64,000 nt of DNA, from positions 19,126,382 through 19,190,381 of the forward strand of contig NC_052472.1 in NCBI RefSeq assembly GCF_009730915.1, in the 5' to 3' direction. The notes under the pieces are model-generated. The model ran no database searches and was not told the DNA's origin. It saw nothing but the letters and a program-made list of their open reading frames with translations. Position numbers and translations under genes: made by a program. Shown in pieces: positions 13,870-24,171 of this stretch. Position 1 is the stretch's first letter; each line of letters starts with the position of its first letter. The DNA is from Dioscorea cayenensis subsp. rotundata. Taxonomy: Eukaryota > Streptophyta > Magnoliopsida > Dioscoreales > Dioscoreaceae.

Positions 13870-14330
13870 AAAATCGACTTCAGATACTCAAACCTGCCTC
13901 CAAATTGACTTAAGCTTAGTTAGTTGGGCTAAAACTAACTCTAATTGAGTTTAAACCAATTCAATTTGAGTTACACCTGCTTGAACCAAACTTAATTTCA
14001 CTGAACCAAGTCCATTCCTTATACAATCTTCCTGAACCAGGTCGGTTCAACTGAACCAAATCTAATTGAACCACTTAACCCAATTGGACTAAACCAAACT
14101 GAATCCAATTCAACTCAAGCCAAATCAATTCCACTCGACTGAACCCAACCGGTTTAACATAACTTAACTTGATTGGGATCAGCCCAAAACAACTCAACTC
14201 AATCTTAATCTCAACTCAATTGAGTTAGGCCAACTTAAACCAAGGTGACTGAAAACTCAACCAAATTTAACTAATCATAACAAGCTGAAACCCAACCCAA
14301 ATGAACTACCTTGACTGAACCCAAATAGCT
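13870..14330. repeat. Degenerate CTGAACCAA / CAATTGAG-rich tract
   Basis: About 460 bp is built from loose variants of AACCAAAT, CAACTCAA and CTGAACC words with no fixed period and no open coding frame. It is very unlike the flanking AT-rich DNA. Such motif-rich tracts often belong to the internal or terminal parts of plant LTR retroelements, but I see no LTR pair here, so the origin is undecided. Confidence 0.55.
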
Positions 14331-14409
14331 TGAAAACAATTAAGCCCAACCCAACCATTAAATACCTTCTTAACCTTCTAAACTACCATTATACATCGCT
14401 TAACCTCAA

Positions 14410-14441
14410 AATTAACCCATCATCATCATCATCATCATCAT
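14410..14441. repeat. (CAT)n trinucleotide repeat
   Basis: CAT/ATC repeats of about nine units. The poly-Ser reading frame over it is not supported as a gene. Confidence 0.85.
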
Positions 14442-14449
14442 CCTTCTGC

Positions 14450-15391
14450 ACACCCCTGTACATACACCACCCACTACCTCATCCCCCATGGCATCAGCTC
14501 CACAGGTACATACAAACCATCCCAACACCATCCATACTCCATGGGAGTCACCAAGCTTCCTCTCTCTCACCCACTTATAGGAAAAATCAAGGTATATATA
14601 CTCACCTAGCTAGCTTTCATTAGATGCTCTTCGGCAAGGCTCAGCCACCGCCATTCTCGCACTCGGCCCATTCGGCTAAACGATGCTCCAGCCAAAACTT
14701 GATCTGCAACCCACCTTCCTCTTTTTCCTCCTATGGCCTCCTACTCCTCTGATGACCATGATTGAGTGAAACCTTACTCATCCTTTTAGCTGCGGTCTTC
14801 CAACTTTTTCTGTTTTTATATTCCAGTCCTTGTAAGAAAAATCTTCTACAAAACAGTCCCTACAAATTCATGAATGATTTCTATTTCCAAAAGATTTCTA
14901 TCAACTAATCTTTAGTCCAAAATTGCTCCTTCTCACTCTTGCTATCCTCCAAAATCCCCCAATTAATTAAGGGGTTAGATTCTAAATAGATGCTACTCAA
15001 TTTATTCTTATGAGTGCGGATGTTTTTGCTGCTCCTGCCCTCATCTTTGAGAGATTAGTTTAAATTTTATGACAAAATATTTTACAATTGAAAATATTAT
15101 AAAATAATTAATAGAGTAAGTGTTTTTAAATTTTAATTATAAATTTTTTTCAAGTTATAAAATAAAGAGATATTAAATATTTTTAAATTTAATAAATAAT
15201 TATTAAATTAATTAATTATTTTACAATTAATTTTATAAGAGTATTAAATAAATACGGCGGTTGGATTTATTGTTTTGAAAGAATTGATCAATATATGTGA
15301 GGCGAGGGGAGTTAGTGAATTAGAGTCACGACTTGGCGGGGCAACGGCGCATGCACGTGTCGCGTCCTTGGAATTAACATGGTAATTTATT

Positions 15392-15452
<61 letters not shown>

Positions 15453-15990
15453 TAATTAATAATAATCATGATGATGATAATGGGGGTAAATCTAAATTAT
15501 ATAGTATTTTATGTCTTTAAACACCGGAAATCGAGCAAATAAAATACAATGTGGCGTTTACGGTTAAAAAACAACCGGATATAAGTTGAAATATTCTGAA
15601 ATTTACAACACAAAACATTCTCCAAAACAAACTTATCTTCCGTGATGGGCACTTCATTGTTATCCGGCAATCCAGAACCAAAACTGTGAGCTAACAAGTT
15701 GTCGTTTGTAAATTACTTCATTGTTATGTGGTCTCTTGTGAGTGTTTTGAGCTTTGTTTGAAGGTTTAAGTCATACGAGTAAGCATACGGATCACACCAC
15801 ACAGAGACCACACAACATAATTTGGGGAATTGTACAGGCTGAGACGCCCACATGCGAGGCCGTATAGTGCATCCAGAGAGGCCGTGTAGGCAGTATGTGT
15901 GCCAATACAAGGGCCGCACACCACAAACCATAATCATGTGGACTGGAATGTGAATGTAATTGCTAGTAACTACAGGAGAATTCTCAACCA
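14450..15990. other. Intergenic stretch, probably repeat-derived, no gene recognised
   Basis: Contains AT-rich DNA, a long (TA)n microsatellite at 15395-15446, and a more GC-rich part (15,720-15,960) with repeated CACA, GGCCGT and GGCCGCAC words typical of intergenic repeats. No family motif was found in any frame. Confidence 0.5.
15395..15446. repeat. (TA)n microsatellite, about 52 bp
   Basis: A simple TA repeat run followed by TTAATAATAATTAATAATAAT. No coding signal. Confidence 0.9.
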
Positions 15991-15994
15991 TTGT

Positions 15995-17396
15995 CGTGCT
16001 GGAACCCCCAACAACTACAAATAAATTCAAAATTTTCCTCCTTGTGACTTTAAACCGGTTTTCATGCAAATATTATAATAGTCAATCAACCACAGATCAA
16101 GACATGATTTTAGTGTGGAGAAACTCCATTGTAGGGGGTAAAAAAAGGGCCTGGTCTCATAAACATCACTATATATAACCATGGGATTATAAGTTTCTCT
16201 CCTATACAAACTAGAGGCTTACAACAATATAGACATCATCATCAAGGATGGATATCAAATAACAGCACCAAATAAGAATAGCTTCCAAGAGAGTATCAGT
16301 AGAGGTCAAAACTGAGAAACCAAGCCTGCATGGATGCTTTTGAGCTACTTGCAACTTGCAAGGATTCACCACCTGGAATTTGAGCACACTTGACTTCACT
16401 TTTGAGCTGGTGTCTGATGGCTTGGCTAGAATCGTATTGAGTGTGGCTACATTCATAAGTAGCTTAGTCTATGCCTATTGCATTTTGTACATGACATAAG
16501 GCTCTGCATAGCTCTCAAATTTATGTTTTTGCTTCTTTGTGTTGTTACGAGATCTTCCATCACTATTGATATTTCTCATAAAGGTGACTATTAGAGCCTC
16601 TTTTAATAATATCCTAGGTAAAAAGTGCTTCAAATTTAGCTTTTAAATATTTTTTATTTCACTTGTTATTAGTTATTACCTTAGCTGTTAAGGGTTTGTT
16701 ATTTGATTTTTGAGTTTTCCTTTGGACTAGTGAGTTGATCTAAGAGTAAGTACTCGGCCAGAAATAGTATGTAATTGTTTAGTGCTTATATAGAATGGTT
16801 TCATCTTGGCCATCACTTTCACAAATCTTTATCATCCTCAAAGGTTCATTATTTTGTGTCAAGTGTTGTATGCGCTACCACCTTGAGCCTAAATATGTCA
16901 TATTATGTTGCTCCATTAGGTTCTGATTCATGGATCAGCAGAAGCTACTGAACATTTGAAACAGTATTGTTCGAAGCAATTTTATCCACATATTTATGCA
17001 CCACAGATTGAAGAAACAATTGATGTGACTTCTGATTTATGCGCTTACAAGGTAAAATGTTAGTTTGTTATGCTTTCTGATGAGTAAAATTGTATATGAG
17101 TTTTGAGTTTATATTTAGATGATCTTAAACTTTGTACCAGCCCTTTTCATTTGTGGTTTCTATTTGCTTCTTTTTGTTTGGTAATAGGTCCAACTTACTG
17201 AGAAGTTAATGAGCAATGTTATCTTTTAAGAAGGTCAGTGCTTCAATTTTTAAGAATTACTTTTACTCAATCCCTTGTCTTGCGCAATATTGGTTAGTTT
17301 ACTAAAGAAATTAGTGTTCTTGCTATGCCTTGTAATTATAAACTGCTGGCTGAAGAAGGATTGTATCTTTTTACTTTTATTATTAAATGTCAATTA
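15995..17396 (+). pseudogene. Duplicated CPSF100 fragment (intron, two exons)
   Basis: Copy of about 3050-4480 of the CPSF100 gene, beginning at the GGAACCCCCAACAACTAC block and running into the intron after the KLMSNVIF exon. Two exons are present (about 16,920-17,051 and 17,188-17,235). The first reads through with the family ending DVTSDLCAYK. The second reads VQLTEKLMSNVIF and then hits TAA because of one extra T. The copy ends abruptly at 17,396 where the LINE begins. Differences from the parent copy are mostly small indels. It has no promoter or start codon, so it is not expected to make protein. Confidence 0.85.
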
Positions 17397-20300
17397 TTTT
17401 TATATTTTTTGACAAGGAAGCACATAGGCTATCAAAAAATAGAAAGTCTAAGCTAACAATAGAGCATTAAAAGTGGAGTTTATGAAGCACACAGAGATCT
17501 TCAATCCAGAATGGACGATGCATGCCTCTGAAGAATAGTGAAAGCTGTGGATTAGATCTCCCAAACTTTGTAAGATAGCGAAATTGTTAAGGTCTCAGGA
17601 GATGGTTTCAATTGCAGCATTGGGGAACTTTTCCAGGTTCTTCTTCATAGTCTAACATTCAGTAGTGATATGCCAAGCAATGCTGACATTGTAGTGTTTT
17701 AGCAATTGAGCCACACCCGGGCAATCACAGAAAACATGATCCGGTGTCCATCCATTGTCGATGCAGGTCCGAAAAGCGAGGTTGATTGCAGCTAGTTCAG
17801 CTTGGATTGGAGAGGAAGCACAAGTACCCATCGAACCTGCCAATAGAATATAGTTTGAATTAGTAAGAATTAAGAACCCAAGACTTGCAACCGGTGAGCT
17901 AGCAGACTAAGATGCATCAGCAAATATAAGAATTAATGGAGTTTGAGTTTGCACAAAGGAGAGCCCGATATCTAATAGATTTCTTACTGAAGTCAAAACA
18001 GAGAGACCAGGCCCCCGGGGATGATTACACAGGGATTAACTGGCTCATTTCTAAAGATAAAGTTGCAGCGTTGTTTGCAAATGAGCCAAGTGACAGTTGC
18101 AATGAGGGCCTTAGACCAAGGATCCATAATTTCCACAAGCCAGGAACCTGAGCTAAGAGAGTTAAACAAATATGAGTTCATACCAAGCTTATTAAACAGA
18201 TCATGCCAGCATTGTAATATTCTACGACATTTCCAAATTATATGCTCAATAGTTTCAGCCTCCAACCTACAAAGAGGACAAGGATTGTTAGGACCAATAT
18301 TAAGATTGTAAAGATAAGCATAAGTAGGAAGTTTGCCATGAGCAAGTTTCTAGAGATGGACTTTGATGTGAGGCATAACAGGAAGTGGCCAAATTTCATA
18401 CCAACCATCCCAGCAATCTTGAAGGTAAGTCTTTCTATTAAGGTAATTATACACCGAAGAAGCAATAAAGGTATTGCAGGAAGGGTTGTTCCATTTCCAA
18501 ACTAGAGTATCCTCATTGTTGTATTGAATGTCATTGATGTGGCCCAAATCAATAGGGCTGCCAAACAAACTTTCTAAAGCATTTGAGCAAAAGCCTTCAG
18601 AAGAGAACAAGTCCAAAAATTTAATATCTTCCAAATTCAAAGAAGTGTTGAGAAATGTGGGTTTCTAAGAGATTGGAAGGTAAAAAAAACAAGCATCATT
18701 CCAGATATCAACTGGTTCTGGGTTGCAAGAAAGAAGTTTAATATTCGGCCTCAAAATTCTAGCTGAATTGCAAATGGATTTGTAAAACCAGGAATAGTTA
18801 GAAACGTTTTCAGGATTCCAAAGATGCCAACCTCTGTATTTGTTTATAAAGATGCTAACCTAGATTTTATCTTCAGAGTTTAAAATAGCAAAAACATTTT
18901 TCTCCATGAGAGAGAAATTCACAAGCCTAAGGTTACGAATACCAAGACCCTCCTCAGGCTTACAAAGCATAGTAATTGTCCAACCGATTGAGTGGAAACC
19001 CCGATTATTGCCGTTCCTACCCCAGAGGAATTTTCGAGCATACTTGGAAATATTGTCCAATACAGAAACAGGTAGATTCATGACAAAAAGGATGTAGTTT
19101 GGAATAGCAAAGACAGTACTATTAAGGAGGGTTGTTCTGTCAGCAAGAGAAAGAGAAGAATGGTTCCAGGAATGAATAATTTTTTGGACTCTATTAGGGA
19201 TGAATTGGAGTTGATTAACTGTCAGTCTTTTAGGAGAGTTGGGGATCCCAAGATAGGTAAAAGGAAAGTTTCCCAATTTGATGCCAAGGATTTTAGAGAT
19301 AGCATTGGCTACCTTTCGATTACACCAAGAAGGGATAGACAAAGCTGATTTCAACATATTAGGTTTTTGGCCAGTAAGAGATTGGTAGACATTGAGACAC
19401 AAGAGACAGTTCCTGGCATTTCTCCTAGTAGCCTTGGTAACAAGAATTAGGTCATCCGCAAACATTAGATGATTGAAGTTATTGGTAAGATTTTGGTTGA
19501 AGCCATAAATCATGTCAAGCTGAAGTGCTTTGTTAAGAATGACAGTAAGGTTCTAAGAAACAAGGATAAAGAGGAGGGGGAGATGAGGTCGGCTTGATGG
19601 ACTCCTCTACTGCCTTTGAATCTAGGAGGTATGATGACCATTTTACAATAAAGGAGAAAGAATCGAATTACGACAAGAATTGGATCCAAGTAATCCAATT
19701 TTTCGTGGAAAAGCATTCTCCGGAGGGTAGCAATAATGGCGGGCCACTCAATTGTATCAAAAGCCTTTTCAATGTCTATTTTGCAAATCATCCTAAGGGG
19801 GATACCATTCTCATTTTCTATGCTATGGCAGTCTCCTCGGGCCAGTGATAATATTATCAAAAGCACTGAGGATAAACCCGTATTGCTCGGGACCTATGGC
19901 TTATGAATCATTTATCTTAAGCGAATAGCGAGCATTTTAGTGATAATTTTATAGAAAACATTGCAGAGGGAAATAGATCTAAAATCAATGATAGAGGTGG
20001 GATTGGATTTTTTTGGAATCAGAGCAACATAAGTTTTACACCAAGAGTGAGGGAGCTGGCCCGTGTCACAGAAAAAAGAGATTGCTTTGAAAAGGTGCTC
20101 TCCAACAATATTCTAGTAAAACAAGTATAATTCAGAATTCAGACCTGCTCGCCTAGGGCTCTTTCACGGGCATGGATTTGAGGGTTTTGTAAACCTCTTC
20201 CACATAGAAGGGTTTAGACAAAAAATCTCTATCCATGTCAGTAAGAGTGGGCAAGTCAACCGACAAAAGCATTAAAGATAAGAATTATGAGTAGTAAACT

Positions 20301-20540
20301 GACTTTACAAAAAGATTTTTATAGAAATGAATAAAACAGTTTTCTCAATATCAACTGATTTGAAAAAGATATTACCTGAGATGTCCTTGAGCTCTCTCAC
20401 TTTGTTCAAGTGTTGTTTGATTTTGATAGTGTTATGAAAATAGTGTGTATTGTTGTCCCCTTGAGTGATCCATATTGCACTTTTGATCGTTGCCCCAAAA
20501 AATGTTCTGTTGTCGCAGGAGAGCATTGTGCCCCAAAAAA
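17397..20540 (-). mobile_element. 5'-truncated L1-type LINE (RT to RNase H end)
   Basis: Read on -, the element starts inside ORF2 after the endonuclease (20,305-20,526, WITQGDNNTHYFH-type). It continues through reverse transcriptase with KIDIEKAFDTIEWPAI (near 19,750) and the catalytic MFADDLILV box (near 19,450-19,472). It then has the zinc-binding zf-RVT region (17,993-18,640) and an RNase H-like end (17,652-17,843, AGSMGTCASSPIQAELAAI). A poly(A) remnant, seen as T-rich sequence at 17,397-17,412, marks the 3' end. Frames are broken by many shifts and stops, so it is dead. It lies exactly between two duplicated segments that are 3 kb apart in the parent locus, and no clean target duplication is visible. 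Confidence 0.85.
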
Positions 20541-21360
20541 TGTGTAATAAAGAATTAGAATAAAATTATTTAACTAGCACACAATTGTACATAATGTAAT
20601 TCATGAGCCAAGAATTGCAGCAAAATCATCAACAGTAAAACCAACCTTATCAAACCTCCCTGAACACTACTCTGCCTAAACTCAACATACCCTTGCAAAC
20701 AAAATGGCCTGTAAATCCACTTCCTTCTCCCACAACATCACTGGAGCCATTATCACTTCTCATCCTCAAAACACCAAAAAGAATGCCAATGTCATCCTTC
20801 TAACCTTCTTCTTCTACCTTCAACAACACCCTGTGCTGATGATTTCATTCTGCCATTCCCATCAGGTCCTTAAATGTTCATTACCAATGTCCCTTCTCCA
20901 GTCTCTGTGTCTGCCCATCCTTTACTTTGATCTCACTTGAGAGTCCTCCACTCATCTGGTGTGTAAAAGCTGTTATACAACTCATGTCAGCGTGTGCATT
21001 CCCAGTCCTCAATCCCTCCCCAAACCATTACCTTCTTCTTCTTCTCTTCTTCTTCTTCTTGTACTACTTGTTAGCAATGTAGGACTATTAATCCCAAATA
21101 TCCATGACATTGACTAAACTCAGACTCACAATACTTCATCTCAAATCCATCAAACACTCTAACACAACTGCTATGATTCTTTGATAGCTCCACCATCTTG
21201 TTCCTGTACTCCTCCATCACACTGCGCAAAATTAAAACAATAATATGTTGTCAATAGACAATAAAACAAGGATTTTGAGTTTATCTATTTATTTTTATCA
21301 TACCAGAACTGGTGAAATATAAACGTCAGTATTAGTATTATGGTGAAAAGAAGATCAGCA
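20541..21360 (-). pseudogene. Duplicated dioxygenase fragment, runs into the gap
   Basis: Copy of about 7459-8340: the 3' flank, exon 2 and the start of the intron region of the 2OG dioxygenase. Recognisable on - are the C-terminal coding part, the Glu-rich tract (CTT repeats near 21,032-21,060) and the VMEEYRNKMVEL-type exon start. Compared with the first copy it has many 1-5 bp deletions and insertions spread along the exon, so no long frame remains. It stops at the run of N, and exon 1 would lie inside the gap. Confidence 0.85.
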
Positions 21361-22360
21361 NNNNNNNNNNNNNNNNNNNNNNNNNNNNNNNNNNNNNNNN
21401 NNNNNNNNNNNNNNNNNNNNNNNNNNNNNNNNNNNNNNNNNNNNNNNNNNNNNNNNNNNNNNNNNNNNNNNNNNNNNNNNNNNNNNNNNNNNNNNNNNNN
21501 NNNNNNNNNNNNNNNNNNNNNNNNNNNNNNNNNNNNNNNNNNNNNNNNNNNNNNNNNNNNNNNNNNNNNNNNNNNNNNNNNNNNNNNNNNNNNNNNNNNN
21601 NNNNNNNNNNNNNNNNNNNNNNNNNNNNNNNNNNNNNNNNNNNNNNNNNNNNNNNNNNNNNNNNNNNNNNNNNNNNNNNNNNNNNNNNNNNNNNNNNNNN
21701 NNNNNNNNNNNNNNNNNNNNNNNNNNNNNNNNNNNNNNNNNNNNNNNNNNNNNNNNNNNNNNNNNNNNNNNNNNNNNNNNNNNNNNNNNNNNNNNNNNNN
21801 NNNNNNNNNNNNNNNNNNNNNNNNNNNNNNNNNNNNNNNNNNNNNNNNNNNNNNNNNNNNNNNNNNNNNNNNNNNNNNNNNNNNNNNNNNNNNNNNNNNN
21901 NNNNNNNNNNNNNNNNNNNNNNNNNNNNNNNNNNNNNNNNNNNNNNNNNNNNNNNNNNNNNNNNNNNNNNNNNNNNNNNNNNNNNNNNNNNNNNNNNNNN
22001 NNNNNNNNNNNNNNNNNNNNNNNNNNNNNNNNNNNNNNNNNNNNNNNNNNNNNNNNNNNNNNNNNNNNNNNNNNNNNNNNNNNNNNNNNNNNNNNNNNNN
22101 NNNNNNNNNNNNNNNNNNNNNNNNNNNNNNNNNNNNNNNNNNNNNNNNNNNNNNNNNNNNNNNNNNNNNNNNNNNNNNNNNNNNNNNNNNNNNNNNNNNN
22201 NNNNNNNNNNNNNNNNNNNNNNNNNNNNNNNNNNNNNNNNNNNNNNNNNNNNNNNNNNNNNNNNNNNNNNNNNNNNNNNNNNNNNNNNNNNNNNNNNNNN
22301 NNNNNNNNNNNNNNNNNNNNNNNNNNNNNNNNNNNNNNNNNNNNNNNNNNNNNNNNNNNN
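21361..22360. other. Assembly gap, 1000 N
   Basis: Exactly 1000 undetermined bases, a conventional placeholder size. A dioxygenase copy stops at its left edge and GST exon 2 stops at its right edge. The left boundary of the RLP/GST array is therefore hidden here, and reading frames drawn across it are meaningless. Confidence 0.99.
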
Positions 22361-22395
22361 CCTCCTCAAAATCGATCCCATTCATCCTAAAAAGA

Positions 22396-22452
<57 letters not shown>

Positions 22453-22640
22453 AAGAAAAATATAGGAGATAGGCTCAAACAAAACAGTATGATAAATAAT
22501 AGAATTATCAACAGAAATTGGCAAAAGAATGCAAAGAAAGAGAAATTGAAACCATTCTTTCTCAAAATTACTTGCAAAAAATGAGGATCGCTTTGCGGTG
22601 GTGCGACGACTCGATCGGCGATAGACCTTGACTTCACCAT
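22361..22640 (-). pseudogene. Theta-class GST fragment I (exons 1 and 2)
   Basis: Exon 1 (22,572-22,640) starts ATGGTGAAG and matches the theta GST beginning (KLKVYADR...) but with several small indels. The donor is AA|GTAATT. A 185-bp intron with a long (TA)n run follows. Exon 2 begins at 22,386 after CTTTTTAG and reads MNGIDFEE before the gap. Theta GSTs conjugate glutathione to electrophiles; the N-terminal thioredoxin fold carries the catalytic Ser. Only these exons are visible, so the piece is non-functional unless the rest lies in the gap. Confidence 0.75.
22399..22449. repeat. (TA)n microsatellite in GST intron 1, unit I
   Basis: A TA run of about 51 bp. It is the longest of four homologous runs, each lying in intron 1 of a GST fragment. 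Confidence 0.9.
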
Positions 22641-22659
22641 TCTTTCTCTCTCACTCACT

Positions 22660-24171
22660 CCAATCTCGAGCATCGCATGAACAAAAACCAAAAAGATTGG
22701 TGTGTGTACACTGTCAGTTAAAGTCAAATATTACCAAATTAATTGTGACTTTTCTGACATTATTATCATATAAATCCTCAAACATTAATATAATTTTACC
22801 AAAGTTATTGTGATTTCTGTAGAACAGACAGAAAGTTTTACAATTTTATGGAAAACGCCCAACTAATTACTAATAAAAATGAGGGTGTTCTCGCAAAAGT
22901 ATCATGGATTTCATGATTTGGAAGTCAAACTTGCTGGGGTTTTATGCAAAAAGGATATTGAGTTGCAATTTTTGCATAAACACCCTGATTATCAATGACT
23001 AATTATAAAAATTAGAGCTTTGCTCTAAAAAGGTATTTATAGTTTGACCAACATGAGGAGGAGCTCAGCGTTGGTGTTAAACCAAGAGCTATGATGAAAT
23101 CAAAAATGCACAAACCTTGCTGCTAACTCATCAATTAATCATCTTATCAAAAATTATCCTAGTAAACATTTAAAAGCACAAATAATAAAAAGCACATCTA
23201 ATTAATCAAAACCTCTTTATATGACTTGGACAATTACTGCTTCACTCCCAGGAGAAGGATGAAATTGCCACAACAAGAATGAGACAATATCTGTGTTTAG
23301 GTTCATGTTCTCAACCCAAATGCATTCAAACAATGGATCCTTTTTGTAATTGCTACATCCATGCAAATATGTGTGATTTGTGTGCATGCTTTAGAAGGAT
23401 ATTAATTAAGAGCCAGAGCAATAGATATATAGATGTATCTCCCTTGTAAAATCATGATTGATATATAGTTGTATGCCACTGCATGAGAAAGTAGAATTAT
23501 TACAACTTGGCCATGTAAAGGAACACTATAATTAATAATTAGATGGTAGAATAATTAATTACATTAATAAAAAGAATTTATTAAACAGAAGGTAGACCCA
23601 TACCTTTGTACTGTATTATATTGTTGGCATGCAGATCATATATATTGCAGGAAATTGCTAGCTCGCTCAAATTGCCATTCTCTTAGAAAAGGTAAATATT
23701 TATAGAACCACATGGGGGCATATCTCCAGAATTTTTGATGATGAGGTATATTCAAGAGAAATTAAGGCAAACTTGCAGAAAACATATAAACTAGTTGAAA
23801 AATTGAAGAACCTGGATCACTTCTGTTGAAGCTTTGTCTTTTGAGAAGCTTTGTCAAGTATATATATATACTCACTGAAAACTTTCACTAACACAGGAAG
23901 ATCAAGCACATTGATGTGTTCGACTTACATATAATATGCTCTATTAACTCTAACATTAACATGAGAGAATAAATAAATACATTGGATAACATTTCATAAC
24001 AAATTAAAATTACATTCTCAAAAGAGTTCTCATGACAGTTTATGCATATAATTAATACAAGTAGGCAGTAAAATGCTAAACTCTGCATAACCTCGTAGCA
24101 CCAACTTGCTCTTGTTATACTTAATATGGATTGTAATATTTTATTTTGGCTTCCAAGAAGACAAGGTAACA
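22660..24171. repeat. Array flank, unit I (GST upstream / RLP1 downstream)
   Basis: Non-coding spacer repeated in the other units (31,480-31,737 plus 37,816-39,097; 41,600-43,008; 51,240-52,619). Shared landmarks include GTGTACAC near the GST start, AACAGACAGAAAGTTTTAC, AACATGAGGAG, ATAGATGTATCTCCCTTG and CTGAAAACTTTCACTAACA. No gene seen in it. Confidence 0.8.

Noticed and set aside
14330..14623. 97-aa Ser/His/Pro-rich reading frame
   Set aside because: Built on the (CAT)n repeat, no homology signal, no neighbours supporting a gene.
21285..22727. Long reading frames of 347-480 aa across the N run
   Set aside because: They consist almost wholly of undetermined bases; the real parts are dioxygenase intron and GST intron sequence.
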